A DNA stretch of 33,720 nucleotides from Bremia lactucae (GCF_004359215.1 NC_090610.1:11543839-11577558); one strand, 5' to 3'; positions 10,364 through 21,408 are shown, numbered from the stretch's first letter. The notes: a model not told the origin generated them from the sequence alone. Made by a program: numbers and translations.

Positions 10364-10803
10364 ATCTTGATAAAGCCTTTTGTGGTAGGGCTAACGAAAC
10401 TGTTGCGAAACGAAGGAATTTATTTACTGAAGGTGTATTTACATAACGAAGTGCCGATGGCGTGCTCAGGGGGTACAGTTGAAAGAGTCCATATTAATAT
10501 AATAATAGACGGGAATTACCTGGCTAAACCTGATGATATAGTATTCTATGGTTTTAATTTTTTTGTTTATAAAACACAAACAGGTAGAACACGCAGTACC
10601 GCGCACGGTTGCGGCTACTCATGGAATATACACTGTCCTCCCGCCTGATAACGAGGTGTCGGCAGCTCCAAGTGCCTCTGTCGAAGGGTTGGGGATGAAG
10701 GACGTGCTGCCAATCACCGCATCCGTCGCCTTGCGTACGTGGCGTAGCATTTCTCGCAAATCAGAATATTCTATAATATAAAAAATTGTTATCTATTTTT
10801 CAG
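10364..10803. other. Spacer with unassigned open frames
   Basis: Plus-strand frames at 10367-10648 and 10548-10781 are open but match nothing I recognise. The second runs toward a possible splice acceptor (TATTTTTCAG at 10793-10802) before the chromodomain remnant, so it may be 5' sequence of that broken gene. Confidence 0.3.
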
Positions 10804-11441
10804 CCATGGTTCTCGGATTCTGCAGCTCAAAACAACCCGAGCCAGCAACAGGGCCCTGGAGACGAACCCGCAGTAGCTGATCTTCTCAATCCGGACCTCC
10901 AGGATCAACAAATGCGTCAGAAATAGTGGTGGCTGTGGGTCCCGAGGCTGGAGAGAGCTGCGCCGTTGATGCGAGCTGGCTCTGGAAAGACTGGGTTTAC
11001 TTTGGAAGACGAAGAAGAGCCGAGGCCGAAGCCGAAGCGTAGACGGTTACGTCAAGCGTGAGTCGGTGACGATGTTGTGGAGGAGGAAGAAGAAGATCAG
11101 GCTGAGTATCCGGTGTCTCGGGTGAAAAGTCGTGGGCGCGGCGCCGGACGGCATTACTTGGTCCAATGCGAGGACAAGTCTGCGGTGTGGTAGGTGTCGA
11201 AGAGCTGAAGAACTGTGCGGACTTTGTGAAGGCTTACGACTGGTACCTCGAAAAGTATCCGGACCGCTCAAAGGCATATGCCGAATTCGTCGCAACCGAT
11301 CTGCCGAGTATCAAGTTGGTGGCCTACAGTCCCAAGGACAACTGCGCATTTCACGCCTTGAAGATGGCCTTCGAGCTGATGGGAGGCTTGGACGAGGCGG
11401 TCGCGACGTTGGGTTTTCTACATGATGCGGCTGAGACTTAG
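10804..11441 (+). pseudogene. Broken chromodomain ORF with OTU-like motif
   Basis: Successive frames read PWFSDSAAQNNPSQQQGPGD, then EDEEEPRPKPKRRRLRQA, a TGA, and EEEEEDQAEYPVSRVKSRGR and GRHYLVQCEDKSAVW. A one-base shift then leads into ELKNCADFVKAYDWYLEKYP. The second half has the chromodomain shape (EYPVSRV, HYLVQCED, W, ELKNCADF). The last part, VAYSPKDNCAFHALKMAFEL, resembles the Asp-x-x-Cys box of OTU cysteine proteases. There are at least three stops and one frameshift. Chromodomains of this type occur in oomycete retroelements, so a dead transposon is the first guess; a host chromatin gene is the alternative. Confidence 0.6.
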
Positions 11442-11803
11442 CGACAGCGGGCGCTCACGCTCAGGGATTCAGCTGATCATTTGGGGTGAGGCACGTTTAC
11501 CAAAATGCTGAGGTACATATACTGGCCCCCATAATTTAATAGTGAGTATCCTTATGGAAAACATTAAAGCGACCTTACGGGACCCCTATTTTAAAGCTCA
11601 AACCCTAGCGCTATTTGTTCCTTATTAAATATAAATTAAGCAACTAAAGTCCAGGATCCATCTATGCCTTACACAACGTTCATTTTTTTGTAAAATTGTA
11701 TACTGGAGCGCGTCATAATTCCAAAGTCTAGTCACATCATTTTTTTTCCGAAAGATTTGCAAAGGCTCTTATACAAATTATGTTATTATATCGTAGCCTC
11801 TTA
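11442..11803 (+). promoter_or_regulatory. Upstream region of the TUG gene with Inr-like motifs
   Basis: AT-rich, no coding signal. TTCATTTTTTTGTAAAATT (11679-11697) and TCATTTTTTTTCCGAAA (11738-11754) both resemble the oomycete CATT-type initiator; the second leaves a short leader before the start. This is a motif match only. Confidence 0.25.
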
Positions 11804-11836
11804 ATGGGAAGCAGTCAAGGAGTTTCACAACCAAAG

Positions 11837-14254
11837 ATGTCACTGAAAGTAGAGTTTGACCACCAGTCCAAGCGAGTGAGCGTTACACCCGACAAGACAA
11901 TGGTAAGCGTAATGGACTATCACCCCCTCTTTATTTATTTAAGAACTCTATGTGAATCGTAGTTCCAGGTGCTGGCGGAAGCTCAGGATCATTTCAGCCT
12001 CAGCGACTCTCGACAGTACCAGCTCTTGCACCGCAGCAAACGCATCGATCTCTCGATTCCCTTCCGCCTCACAGGCATCTCAAATAACGCTTGCTTAGAG
12101 ATTAAGGAGCTGGAAGGAGTAGATGTGTTGCAGCAGGTGCGCGTGTGCGTCCAATTGCGCGACGGCAAGCGAGTCCAGGCCTCTTTTGAAAACGACGCAA
12201 CGTTGGAGCATATCTTGACTTATTTTAAACTTCTTCCAGCATATCAGCAGGTATCGTTGTGATTGCTTAATAAAAAATTGGTATAACAATAAAAGCTCGC
12301 TGTTGGCAGTTCTGTTTAGGATTCCTACGGCGTGAAATCGAATTACATGCTTTTGCAACGACGACGCTGCGTGGTAAAACACAACCTTGCAATACAAGCT
12401 AGAATTTTCTTGCTATTACCTGCAAACTGAAAAATTGGTGTCTGTGTGATTGCAGAGTTAGGAATCTCAAGTGGCTCAGCGATGTTTCGCGTTCAGGCTA
12501 TTGATGGGTTGGCTATCTCCCGTCCACCCATTAACAATAAATTGTCGAAGTTAAGCGGCCAGCTTTCCATTGCACCCATACACGATCATGTTACAGTGGC
12601 AAATTCAGTCGCTTCTTCTGCTCTTGCACCCGAGGCTTTGTGCCAAACCCTGACCCCAGAGTCGGCAAGCGAGATACAAGTAAACGAAACGGCACCAGCT
12701 ATAAGCAGCTACCATGCGTTGCAGCTCTTACGAGATAGAAACTTTGATGCAGTGTCTCGAAACACCGTCACTACTTTGATGAAGATTGTCACGAACATTT
12801 TGTCGGAATTAGGTAATAAAGCGCATGTTTAATGAGCCAATTATATTGTGATGCAGTGCAGTGACGTAACAATTTGTTGCCGTTACCCTGTCAGAGGATG
12901 AAAAAGTGCGATCGATAAAGTTATCAAATACTGCATTTAATCGCTTAGTCGGGCAAGTGGAAGGGGGGCTGGAATTCTTGAAGTCAATTGGTTTCATGGT
13001 GAACGAGCAAGCTCAAATGCTCGTGCTTACTTCTAAGCCAAGCGACAAAAAGGTGCTGGAAGAAGGATTTCGCCTGTTAAACATTGAAGCAGATGATTTG
13101 AACATCTCATTGAACAAACGCCCAGCTATTCGTCAATCGGAAACGAACATAGAATTTGACGTATATAAGACACGGATAACTCGTGTGCAGGTACAGGAAA
13201 AGCTTCTGTGACTTATAGACTTTAAACTAAGAGCTTGTAACTGAAGATGCAACCTAGAGGTCCGAGTCCAACTGAAGCGCTGGTTGGCGCGCTAAGGTCA
13301 AACCATGACCAACTTGTCGGACATGATCCTCCGCCTCGCAGCACAGTAATAACACTACGAGGAAGACCCACTAGTGATATGCTTGAAAGCCTTACAGAAG
13401 GCAAGATCAGCGAGGGAAATGACGTGCTACTACAAGTACAGAGTCTTAAAGCTTGGCGGAATGAGATGGAAAAGAAAAAGGTTAGTTTGACTAAATGAAG
13501 GAATCACTAGGTGTCTCGTTCTATAACGAAATCTGCAGAATTTCCGTACGCAGGCCATGCGCGAACTCGACAAGTTAAAACGTAAGAAAGTTTTTCGAAC
13601 GGCTTTGATCCGAGTCCAATTTCCAGACCAAGGTACGTACACTAAGAAACATAAGAAAGTACTTTCGTAAGATGTTTTGGCTCTTGCAATTGTAGCTGTG
13701 TTGCAGGCTACTTTTCATGCGAACGAAACGATTCAAGATGTTATGGATCATGTCACTGATTGCATGTCTAACCAGTTTAAGACTAGCAAATTCTATCTAT
13801 ATCTTTCGCCTCCAGCTCAGAAGCTGAATGCCACGAAGACTCTGACCGAATTGAACATGGTGCCTGCTGCGTTAACGTATCTTTCATGGACGAAAATGCC
13901 TCACGCTGAGATGGCTAACGTCGGTTTTTACTTCCGTGACGACCTAGTAAGTAATCGAAATTCTCTCCAATTATGTTACATTGTTTGACTTTTTGCATTA
14001 GATGATAAGTGAGCACAGCGACACCAAGGATTTTTTGGATCCGCTACAACATGTGACATACCCACAATCACTACAGCTTGGTAAGAGAAACTGAAGAGGG
14101 CGTGGGTATAATCACATCTTTAACAAAATTCTGGTGGCGTTGACTAATATAAGAACCCCCACCCAATGCAGAGTCACAAGTTGAGCCACTGCAGCAAGTA
14201 TTCACGCGTGCAAAACCAAAATCTGCAAAAAAACCATCCTGGCTGAAGCTTTAA
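11837..14254 (+). CDS. TUG/ASPSCR1-type UBX domain protein, ten exons
   Basis: Exons: 11837-11902, 11969-12250, 12310-12373, 12456-12812, 12895-13190, 13247-13480, 13539-13632, 13696-13946, 14002-14080, 14172-14254. All nine introns (55-91 nt) are GT-AG and keep frame, giving 601 residues. The N-terminus is a TUG ubiquitin-like domain (SLKVEFDHQSKRVSV, IDLSIPFRLTGISNNACLEI), followed by a second ubiquitin-like segment ending TTTLRELGISSGSAMFRV. Next comes a PUB-like region (SIKLSNTAFNRLV, GGLEFLKSIGF), a charged linker, and a C-terminal UBX domain (IRVQFPDQAVLQATFHANET, FYLYLSPP). It ends in a conserved-type SWLKL. Homologues bind and disassemble p97/VCP hexamers and, in animals, retain GLUT4 vesicles. 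ATG 11804 is an alternative in-frame start adding 11 residues. The gene appears intact. Confidence 0.9.
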
Positions 14255-14519
14255 ATTCTCATTGCTCCAGCTTTTCTGAGCAATTTTGCAAGCAAGCGGA
14301 AGCAAAAATACCATTTTAATATTACCAACCCGGAAAATAAGACTATTAAACCTATGCACCACGAAAAGAGTGAATCTTTGCTGGTACGCAGCAGCACAAG
14401 TAGACATCGCCACTCTAATGCCTTTAGCAGTAATTATACACCATCTACCTATAAATTCTTGTTCATGAATTGCCCAGTGACGATAATCCACGTGATATTT
14501 CTTTGCCGATTTGGCGCTT
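14255..14519. other. Shared 3' interval of convergent genes
   Basis: This 265-bp interval between the stops of the TUG and SET genes must hold both 3' ends. No obvious terminator or gene; open frames here look like chance. Confidence 0.5.
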
Positions 14520-17246
14520 CTAACAATCTTCGGGGCTTCCAGATCGACTTAAAACAGTAGTTGAAGAGCCCGAGACGCTATACAGCTCTTGATTTATTCG
14601 ATCGTGGCGTATCGTTCGCGCATCTCGAAGCTCCTTACGAAGCTTAAAATTATAGCCATGCTTCGCATCACGCATGTTAAAAAGCTTGTGTTTTTTTGCC
14701 CACTGCAGCTCTCGCACAGCAGGACCCGTACGAACAACCATTTTTTCGGTGGTGGTTCTGTCCCCCATACTGACGTAATTTGTTAAAGAAAGCCGTCTAG
14801 CTGTGCTCTTTGTCTCTCTGTCGTGTTGGATTTTCTCTTGTATAAGAGCTCGCTTGCGTTGCTTAATCAGCTCTTTTTTCGTAACTTTTTTTCTCGGCGA
14901 AACACATGTGATGCGTATTTTGTCTGGTGCCATTGTTCCGCGACAACTCTTGGAGCCGCAATGACATTTCCACTCTATTGCCTCTTTAGTGTGGAATTGG
15001 TAGTCATAGGATAGCTCTGAACCCGGCTCAATGTCCTTTAAAGCAGTAATACCGATTCGATTAACCCCCTTTACACGCCACTTTAACAAGTGACAATTAG
15101 GGTCACAAGAGTGGTTTATAAATCTGGAAACGCTCCCTTTAAATCGTGCATCGATGTACTCTCCCTTGCCCAGTTCCATTATGTACATGTTCTTGTCCTC
15201 AGGACTATTTTTGGTGTGGTGAAGCAGTCGGCGTTCCTTTTCTTCTTCATTTATCACTTCGCCAACATACTCAATCACCAATTGTCCTGCTTTGACAAAC
15301 TCAAGCACACGAAGGGCCCAGCCCTTTTCTACTGTGTGAAATTTTTGGAAGCGGGGGTAAACCTTCTGGTGAAGTGCACGATTCCCGCAATTTTCTCCAA
15401 GCATACAGTTTGATTCTCTTGTGTGCTTATTAAATTTCATCCCTAAAGTTGGCGCCGGTCCGTAGCACTCTGTAAAGCTTAGGCGATTGATGCAGTCGTC
15501 TCCACATCTCAATTTACAAATACATGCAGGCGCATCCTCTAAGGAGAACTTCTGCTGTTTACATGTGTAAATGCTGCGACCTAGCTTACGATAAGTTGGC
15601 GGCTGGAGACGAACATCATCAATGATATTTTTTAAAAGGCGAAAGTGATGACAATCTTCCGAATTGCTAGCATCTGGGTCTACTTTTGGCAAGAATATCC
15701 ATGGAAGGTGCATACTGGAATCCACGGTCACAGTATCAATGCTTCGGTCAGACAGGTAATACGGCGGAATCTTTGGTAACTGTTCACCAACATGTTTCCA
15801 GCAAAGTAAACCAACAGAATTATATCGAGCACTTGGGGGTACACACTGCGGGTGATAAGCTTCTGGACATTTCAAGCAGTACATAAGATCAGAACTTTTT
15901 CGTTTTTGTTCGCAGACGAAACAAATGTGGCGGGGACATCGAAAAAATGCCTCTGACTCAAGCAATCCCTCCAATGTCGACAAAGAAGGCTTGGATTTAC
16001 CTCCGGCTCGGCGAGACAATCTGTTGGCATCAATGCAGGTTTGGTGAAAGAACTTGCCACACGACGCAACCCCACATCTAAATACACCACCCTTTTCATT
16101 GATTGATCCATTGCGCCCACACGCAAAACACAACTGCTCATTTGTACGACACTGTTCACACAACCACTCTTCACCACCAGGTGCTGAATCAATACCCAAA
16201 CATGAGAAATGATACGACTTGAGGCAACCGCCATCGCACAAGATCATGTCCGATAACTCATCGTCTTCAATCTCACCACATATGCCGCATAAATCTTCTT
16301 CCGGAAATTTTTTCTCAAAGGATATAGAATCCTTCTTTTTTCTTTGACAAGGTTTGGCTTTTAAAGCTTCAATTTCGACCCGACTTGTAATTATGCGCCC
16401 TGATCGAGTGAGTCCACATTGTACAAACGATGGCAGCAGTTTGGAATTTACGGTCTTGAACGGCTTAAGATCTCCATTATTAACTTGTGCAGCCTGGAAT
16501 TTCTCAACGTCACCCTGTTGTTGTTTGCCAATGCTTCTTTCGTACTTTATCCATGCCTCATGGGCTTTTGAGGCTCGGGGTTGGATGCGGTAGCCGCTGG
16601 TCTTATCAATTTTAACAACACATTTTGTATTCCACCCGACAAATTCGACAATGTAACCTTCACTATCCTTTCGGAGAATTTGGGCCGCAAGCCATTTCTC
16701 GGAAGTTATATCATACACGTCCACCTGCTGTTCTCCCTGTATGTTGCGATAAAAATTATCATTCGCACATCTGCTTTCTTTACTTGCGTGAATCACCTCG
16801 TTCAAAATCGCCCTTTTGCAATTGACCGATCCATTCTTATCGTTTATATCGCAGCATTCGTTCCCGGTCTCATCAACAAATTTCATTGTAGAGACCGGCG
16901 TGACACACGGATCATTATTCCAAGCGGCACGTTTGTGTCGCGGCGACTTCTGCATGGCAACTTCAATTAGATTTTCGTAATGAGCGCGCTTGCCATTTGT
17001 GTTATACGTCTCGTGATTATTTAAACTTGCGTATGCGGTTGCCTCCATGTCGGATGATTTAATCGTAGGATCAGCAGCCTTGCAGTCAGCCGCCGTCTTG
17101 AGACTCCTCGTCGAAGTGGTAACGACCCCAGGACTTGCATTAGTCATTAAAATGCTCTCTTCATTTAATATTGTGCAACCAGATTGATCCACTGTTGTTT
17201 GCACATGCTGCTGTAGCCGATCTGCGAGCCTGTTTGTTCTGTTCAT
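14520..17246 (-). CDS. PHD-AWS-SET histone lysine methyltransferase
   Basis: Single-exon gene of 908 residues. Residues 175-232 form a Tudor/chromo-barrel-like segment (VDVYDITSEKWLAAQI, EGYIVEFVGWN). Three Cys/His fingers follow: a PHD at about 320-366 (CGICGE...CDGGCLKSYH...WLCEQC), a second at 373-438 and a third at 442-484. The AWS cysteine cluster is at about 574-622. The SET domain spans 631-749: GWALRV 642-647, EYVGEVI 659-665, catalytic-site RFINHSCDPNC 708-718, and ELSYDY 744-749. A post-SET CHCGSKSC is at 761-768. All SET signature motifs are present. AWS plus SET plus post-SET with PHD fingers points to the NSD/ASH1/SET2 group, which typically methylates H3K36 using S-adenosylmethionine in the nucleus. 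No PWWP was seen. It is convergent with TUG. Confidence 0.92.
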   Translation of the reverse strand: MNRTNRLADRLQQHVQTTVDQSGCTILNEESILMTNASPGVVTTSTRSLKTAADCKAADPTIKSSDMEATAYASLNNHETYNTNGKRAHYENLIEVAMQKSPRHKRAAWNNDPCVTPVSTMKFVDETGNECCDINDKNGSVNCKRAILNEVIHASKESRCANDNFYRNIQGEQQVDVYDITSEKWLAAQILRKDSEGYIVEFVGWNTKCVVKIDKTSGYRIQPRASKAHEAWIKYERSIGKQQQGDVEKFQAAQVNNGDLKPFKTVNSKLLPSFVQCGLTRSGRIITSRVEIEALKAKPCQRKKKDSISFEKKFPEEDLCGICGEIEDDELSDMILCDGGCLKSYHFSCLGIDSAPGGEEWLCEQCRTNEQLCFACGRNGSINEKGGVFRCGVASCGKFFHQTCIDANRLSRRAGGKSKPSLSTLEGLLESEAFFRCPRHICFVCEQKRKSSDLMYCLKCPEAYHPQCVPPSARYNSVGLLCWKHVGEQLPKIPPYYLSDRSIDTVTVDSSMHLPWIFLPKVDPDASNSEDCHHFRLLKNIIDDVRLQPPTYRKLGRSIYTCKQQKFSLEDAPACICKLRCGDDCINRLSFTECYGPAPTLGMKFNKHTRESNCMLGENCGNRALHQKVYPRFQKFHTVEKGWALRVLEFVKAGQLVIEYVGEVINEEEKERRLLHHTKNSPEDKNMYIMELGKGEYIDARFKGSVSRFINHSCDPNCHLLKWRVKGVNRIGITALKDIEPGSELSYDYQFHTKEAIEWKCHCGSKSCRGTMAPDKIRITCVSPRKKVTKKELIKQRKRALIQEKIQHDRETKSTARRLSLTNYVSMGDRTTTEKMVVRTGPAVRELQWAKKHKLFNMRDAKHGYNFKLRKELRDARTIRHDRINQELYSVSGSSTTVLSRSGSPEDC

Positions 17247-17402
17247 TTATAATGTGTTTATTGGCGACCACTATTTCTGACTATGCAACATGTAGACCAC
17301 ATTACAGATTTTATATATTTTATTGCATCATGTATCATGCGACTTGCTTTTATTGCTTGGGTAATTTTTCGAATATTATTTGGTTTTATTACTGACCAAT
17401 AT

Positions 17403-18566
17403 TGTAACGGGGTTCCCGTTACATAAATATTATTACCTGTAAGAGGAATTATAAATATTATTTCCTATGAGAGGAATCATACAAGGATAATATATAAAAA
17501 ATATACCAAAATAATTAACATAAAAATTATAAACCACGCATGTATAATATACCTACGAGTATACACATGCTTGGGATCATGAAGGGATATGCAACACTTG
17601 ATCTTAGCCATGAGGCAGAGAAGGTATCATGAAGAGATATGGATTGAAGGCGTTGTTATTCATCGGAATTTGTCATAAGCATACGACGAAGTTCTAGCAT
17701 GCTTCAATCTAGTCACGTAATTATTAAATTTCGAGTAGATTTAGACTCTGTAAGACTGTTCCATTTACGTTTTCAGACGATATTTGACACATTTCCTGCT
17801 CTAATCATTGTATAACCTTTAATGCTGCAATATGTATAATTCTGGCATGTTGCAAAACTTTGATGTCCCATCCCCGGTACCTCTTGCTGGCCACACATCA
17901 ATGATTGTGTTTTGCTGCATATTTATACCAGCTACGGATAGCGGCGACGAGCAACAGCAAGCTAGCAGCTTCTTGTTGGATAGATGTTACGCTAATAAAA
18001 GCGAAATTAGTCAAGCAGTTATCATATATAATCGAAATTGCAACCGTCCGTTTCGTGTGGTGTCAAGCGATAAACGGCGCTGCAAGGCAGTGTGCACACA
18101 ACATGGCTGTCCCTTCGTTGTGCAGTTTGCCTTTTCGCATACATTCAGGTGCAACAATCCATCTATCTTAAAAAAAGAGGGCGCCCATAGAAGAAGCACA
18201 TCCCATCACAACAAGCAACTGAAAGAATTGAAAAGCGCCAAACCACAAAGTGCAGAATGTGCCTGCCACCAATTTGGTCATAATCGTACCGAGCAAGGAC
18301 GCATGATTGTATGCTTCGTTATCTCTAGTACATAGCGCATGATAATTGGAGGTTTTTCATCAAAAACTGGGATTTTCTCGCCATAGAAATAGAATACATG
18401 TATTAAAATTCATGCGAATGATTTAAGACAAGTTTGTAGTTTGCTTCGCTCTTTAGTAAAGCTAATTAGCAAGACATTAGCTGACTACTTTGCTACCTGT
18501 AATCTTACTCTGCAGTGTAGGATAGCTAATGTTGTTAGTAGTACTAGCAAAGGGTTCCCCGTTACA
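17403..18566 (+). repeat. Diverged LTR (family B-like) enclosing foreign sequence
   Basis: Starts TGTAACGGGG with the hairpin partner CGTTACA, and the next 80 bases (AAATATTATT...TTTCCTATGAGAGGAA) match the 5' end of the LTR at 21414-21888. Its 3' end (GTACTAGCAAAGG...CCCCGTTACA, 18542-18566) matches that LTR's 3' end. At 1164 bp it is more than twice as long as the related LTR, and the middle contains a MULE-type coding fragment. Flanks AATAT and ACCAT are not an exact target duplication. It lies 157 bp upstream of the SET gene start. Confidence 0.65.
17938..18310 (+). pseudogene. Mutator-like (MULE) N-terminal zinc-binding domain fragment
   Basis: The frame reads SEISQAVIIYNRNCNRPFRV, VSSDKRRCKAVCTQHGCPF and VVQFAFSHTF, a typical N-terminal DNA-binding region of Mutator-like transposases (basic segment followed by paired Cys). 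The match ends after about 65 residues. The rest of the frame to 18335 is not family-like, apart from a CxCH segment (ECACHQFGH) that may be remnant. There is no DDE core and no start codon in good context. It lies inside the diverged LTR. Confidence 0.6.
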
Positions 18567-19779
18567 ACCATACTGCTTTTTTGGAATCCAAGTCTGCGTC
18601 TTTGATTAACGGCGCTGCAAATTTTTGGCAACGCCACCCACCCCAGACCTCATACACCGCAACCCGCCATCATGTCTGCAACGCCGCGACATCGCTTGAC
18701 TGGTACCCCTTCGTCACCCTACACTCGTCCACCGCAACAGCATCACCTCCAGCCACCCGAGTAGCACCAAAACATCTCTCCTTATCACTAAGTCGGTATC
18801 CTTGTCCAGCATCCTTGTCGCCATCCACGTCAACAATTACATCCAAAGCTAGTACATTTGAGTTGACGAAAGCAATGAGCTTTTCGCGTGAAGTTTAACG
18901 TCAGTCTCGAGTCTTTTAAAAAGCTGCACAGACGGGTTCAATACCTTGGCGTGTGGACAATCAATACATCCACTTTACAGGAATTTCTAAAGAAACTTTA
19001 GGAAAGGCACAGGAGCACTTCTTTGGCTTGGCTGTAATGAACAGCAACTCATTGAGTTGGACAACGCGTGAAGAGGCAAGCAAGCTAACATGGGGCAATT
19101 ATTGCATATACGACATAATAACACGACCTGAATGTCAATGAAACAGACTTACTTTGTGAGCAATCACTGCTAAAGGTCAAATCCTTGATTTTCATAGAAA
19201 TAACAACCGTATATCACTCCATATTTAGTCGTGCCCCAATGCCAAACCGCAACTTCACCTTTTCAAGTATGAATTGAATATTGCACAATTTTTCATATTC
19301 AACGCCACTGTTTATCCTTACATCGTTCGGACAGGGCTACGGCGGCTGCACAATCAATTGTGACCGATGTTACGCAGCAGGTGAGGTACGAAGAGAGCGT
19401 CTGAGCACATCAATTGGTAAATCTTGGCGTAGCGAATTGTCCATAGTCCAGTGCAACCACATTTGAGCGCCGATCTGTTTCGACAATCGCCAATAGATGT
19501 GGATGGCGTTGCACAATCTGCACAATAAAACAACTCGGTTGCATTACAATTCTTGATGACTTTTTCGAGCACATTAATGTGATCAAGTCCACTTATAAAT
19601 TTTTTTATTGCGAATTCTGGCTCTTGAGCAGAGTATGACTCGTCACGTCAGATGATTGTATCATTTAACAATGCATTAACACTGACAGTAAGCAATCTTT
19701 TAAGATATCCCTTATGGATCATGCAGAGTAAAAATAATTGATACTAGTGTTTATTAATTAAAGCCCAGTTCCATAAAAT
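18567..19779. other. Unassigned accessory sequence
   Basis: Several frames of 60-105 codons are open on both strands, but none resembles a known family. The Ser/Thr/Pro-rich plus-strand frame at 18581-18898 has no ATG near its start. This is probably decayed transposon DNA. Confidence 0.35.
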
Positions 19780-20800
19780 CTACTAAATTATTGTATCCCA
19801 CACCAGAGTTAAATCGTCCCGAAGTGAATATCCACATTTACGGGAGAGAATGTGCATGTTGTAGTTTGTATATGTTACAAGCAGTGAGGAGATTGCCGTC
19901 AACATATATCGTGCCTTGACGGAGCCTTATGTGTCGTTGCGCCGCATGCTTTTCTAAATTAATTCAAACATAACCTCAATAGGATTGTAAAACGAACAAT
20001 ACGCAGGCAAGAATATCGGTGTAATCTCAAGCGACCACAGGTTTGGGTGGCAATGAATCTGTGCGCCAGCAATCCACACCGATTACATTCCTGGGTGCTT
20101 GTGTATCTTGCCTGACTCAGGGCAAAGTCAAGGCAGCAGTCCATGAACATGCTCCGATCAAGTGTTCCCTCAGTCATCTAGATATCCATTAGACCGTCAT
20201 ATCCGATGAAACTGAGCAAGGATGTCCTTGGCATTCTGGTAAATTCGCATCGATAGAGCGGCTTGTGCCCCTACTTGGTAAATCAAAGCTTTACATGTTG
20301 AAATAAAATACTACTAGATGACATTTCCGCTGGTCCTGAAATGCCGGGCAAACAATATCAAACAATCGGATATCATGCGCTTCGAGTGTGAGATCAATTC
20401 TGTTGATTAGACGCGTTTTGCTTTGACGTTTTTGGACGAAGTATCATTTGATAATTCCGGGATGTTGAGAAAGCGACGGTATTCCGTAAAGGTAATCATT
20501 ATTAGCGCTGTGTAATACCAATTCGACGTTTTCCACTATACAAACTTAGACTGACTTTATATGTGAAGTTGAACTCCGAAGGATTTGTCAAATTGTTGAG
20601 CAGCTGTTCATGTTCCACTTTACCTAAAAAACCATGCTTGGTCTCGTTCAGGTATGAATATGGGTTGCTGATTGTTTAGCAGCGCAGCCACTCGCGCTTT
20701 TCCTGGTTGTACATTTGGTTTAGAACTTCTGTGTTTTGACGTGCAAAAGAACCAGTTTTTTTGGACGCGTTGATTGAGGCGCTGACAATAGACGGAGCTT
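19780..20800 (-). pseudogene. DDE transposase remnant (Tc1/mariner-IS630-like)
   Basis: Read on the minus strand, 20060-19930 gives GAQIHCHPNLWSLEITPIFL followed by PAYCSFYNPIEVMFELI. This is the end of a DDE catalytic core, with the N-P-I-E box carrying the third acidic residue. The next codon is a stop (TAG) and a further stop follows KSMRRNDT. Upstream, about 20800-20500, another open reading (ASINASKKTGSFARQNTEVL) may be the N-terminal part, but this is less certain. Frames shift repeatedly. No terminal inverted repeats were identified, so the superfamily call rests on the core motif only. Confidence 0.55.
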
Positions 20801-20809
20801 TTGTTAGGT

Positions 20810-21408
20810 AGACGGTAGCAACCGTAACACTAGATCAAAGTAGGCATACATCGGTCAGAGACTTTCTGTCTCTTTTGACCGCGGCAAATTCGGCGTCGCT
20901 GTAAATTTTCCGCAAAATCAACATATTTTCATTTCAGCTTGGTCTCCTGTTGAATTTCATCGATCTCGTTCCTTTTCAGGTAGCGCGCCATCCACTTTGC
21001 AAGCTTTCAATCGGTAAGCAGCGGCTGATGGGCTTCACGCGTCGCCTTGCGAATTGCAAACACAATGTTGGGTCGCGTGCTTCGCACAACCCAGAGCAAC
21101 GCCCCCACCAGCGACTGGAAATTCTCGACTGTAAGTATTCCATTCTTGCGTTGACTTTCAGCTACGCGCTGTCGCTTGGGTGCCCTCGTAACAATCAGCA
21201 CCAATTGACGCAAGTGTCGAGTGAGCACCCGAAAGTCCCTGTTGACGTAACAAATTTGTGATCGACTCCTCTGTCCAGCACAAAGTCATCATCTTCGCTA
21301 GCACCTTGACCACAGGGCCAAGATTTCAAACTGGAACTTTTAATGGCTTGCAAAGAATCAGCCAACCGCAGTTGCATTAGTCCCAGTGACAAGAAAATCA
21401 TTTACGCA
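20810..21408 (-). pseudogene. Ty1/copia pol remnant: end of RT and start of RNase H
   Basis: Minus-strand readings in order: VNDFLVTGTNATAV at 21402-21360 (the copia RT active-site neighbourhood, normally with D-D), then ENFQSLVGALLWVVRSTRPN and IVFAIRKATREAHQPLLTD at 21130-21007, KLAKWMARYLKRNE after a stop, and DADFAAVKRDRKSLTD at about 20900-20860 (RNase H). Stops and shifts are frequent. The same gene continues beyond a solo LTR at 21414-21888. Confidence 0.8.

Noticed and set aside
14174..14491. Open frame on the minus strand downstream of the SET gene
   Set aside because: It overlaps the last TUG exon on the other strand and does not resemble SET protein extensions or any family.
18581..18898. 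Ser/Thr/Pro-rich open frame that might encode a secreted protein
   Set aside because: No ATG near the start, no signal peptide and no RXLR-type motif; composition follows local base content.
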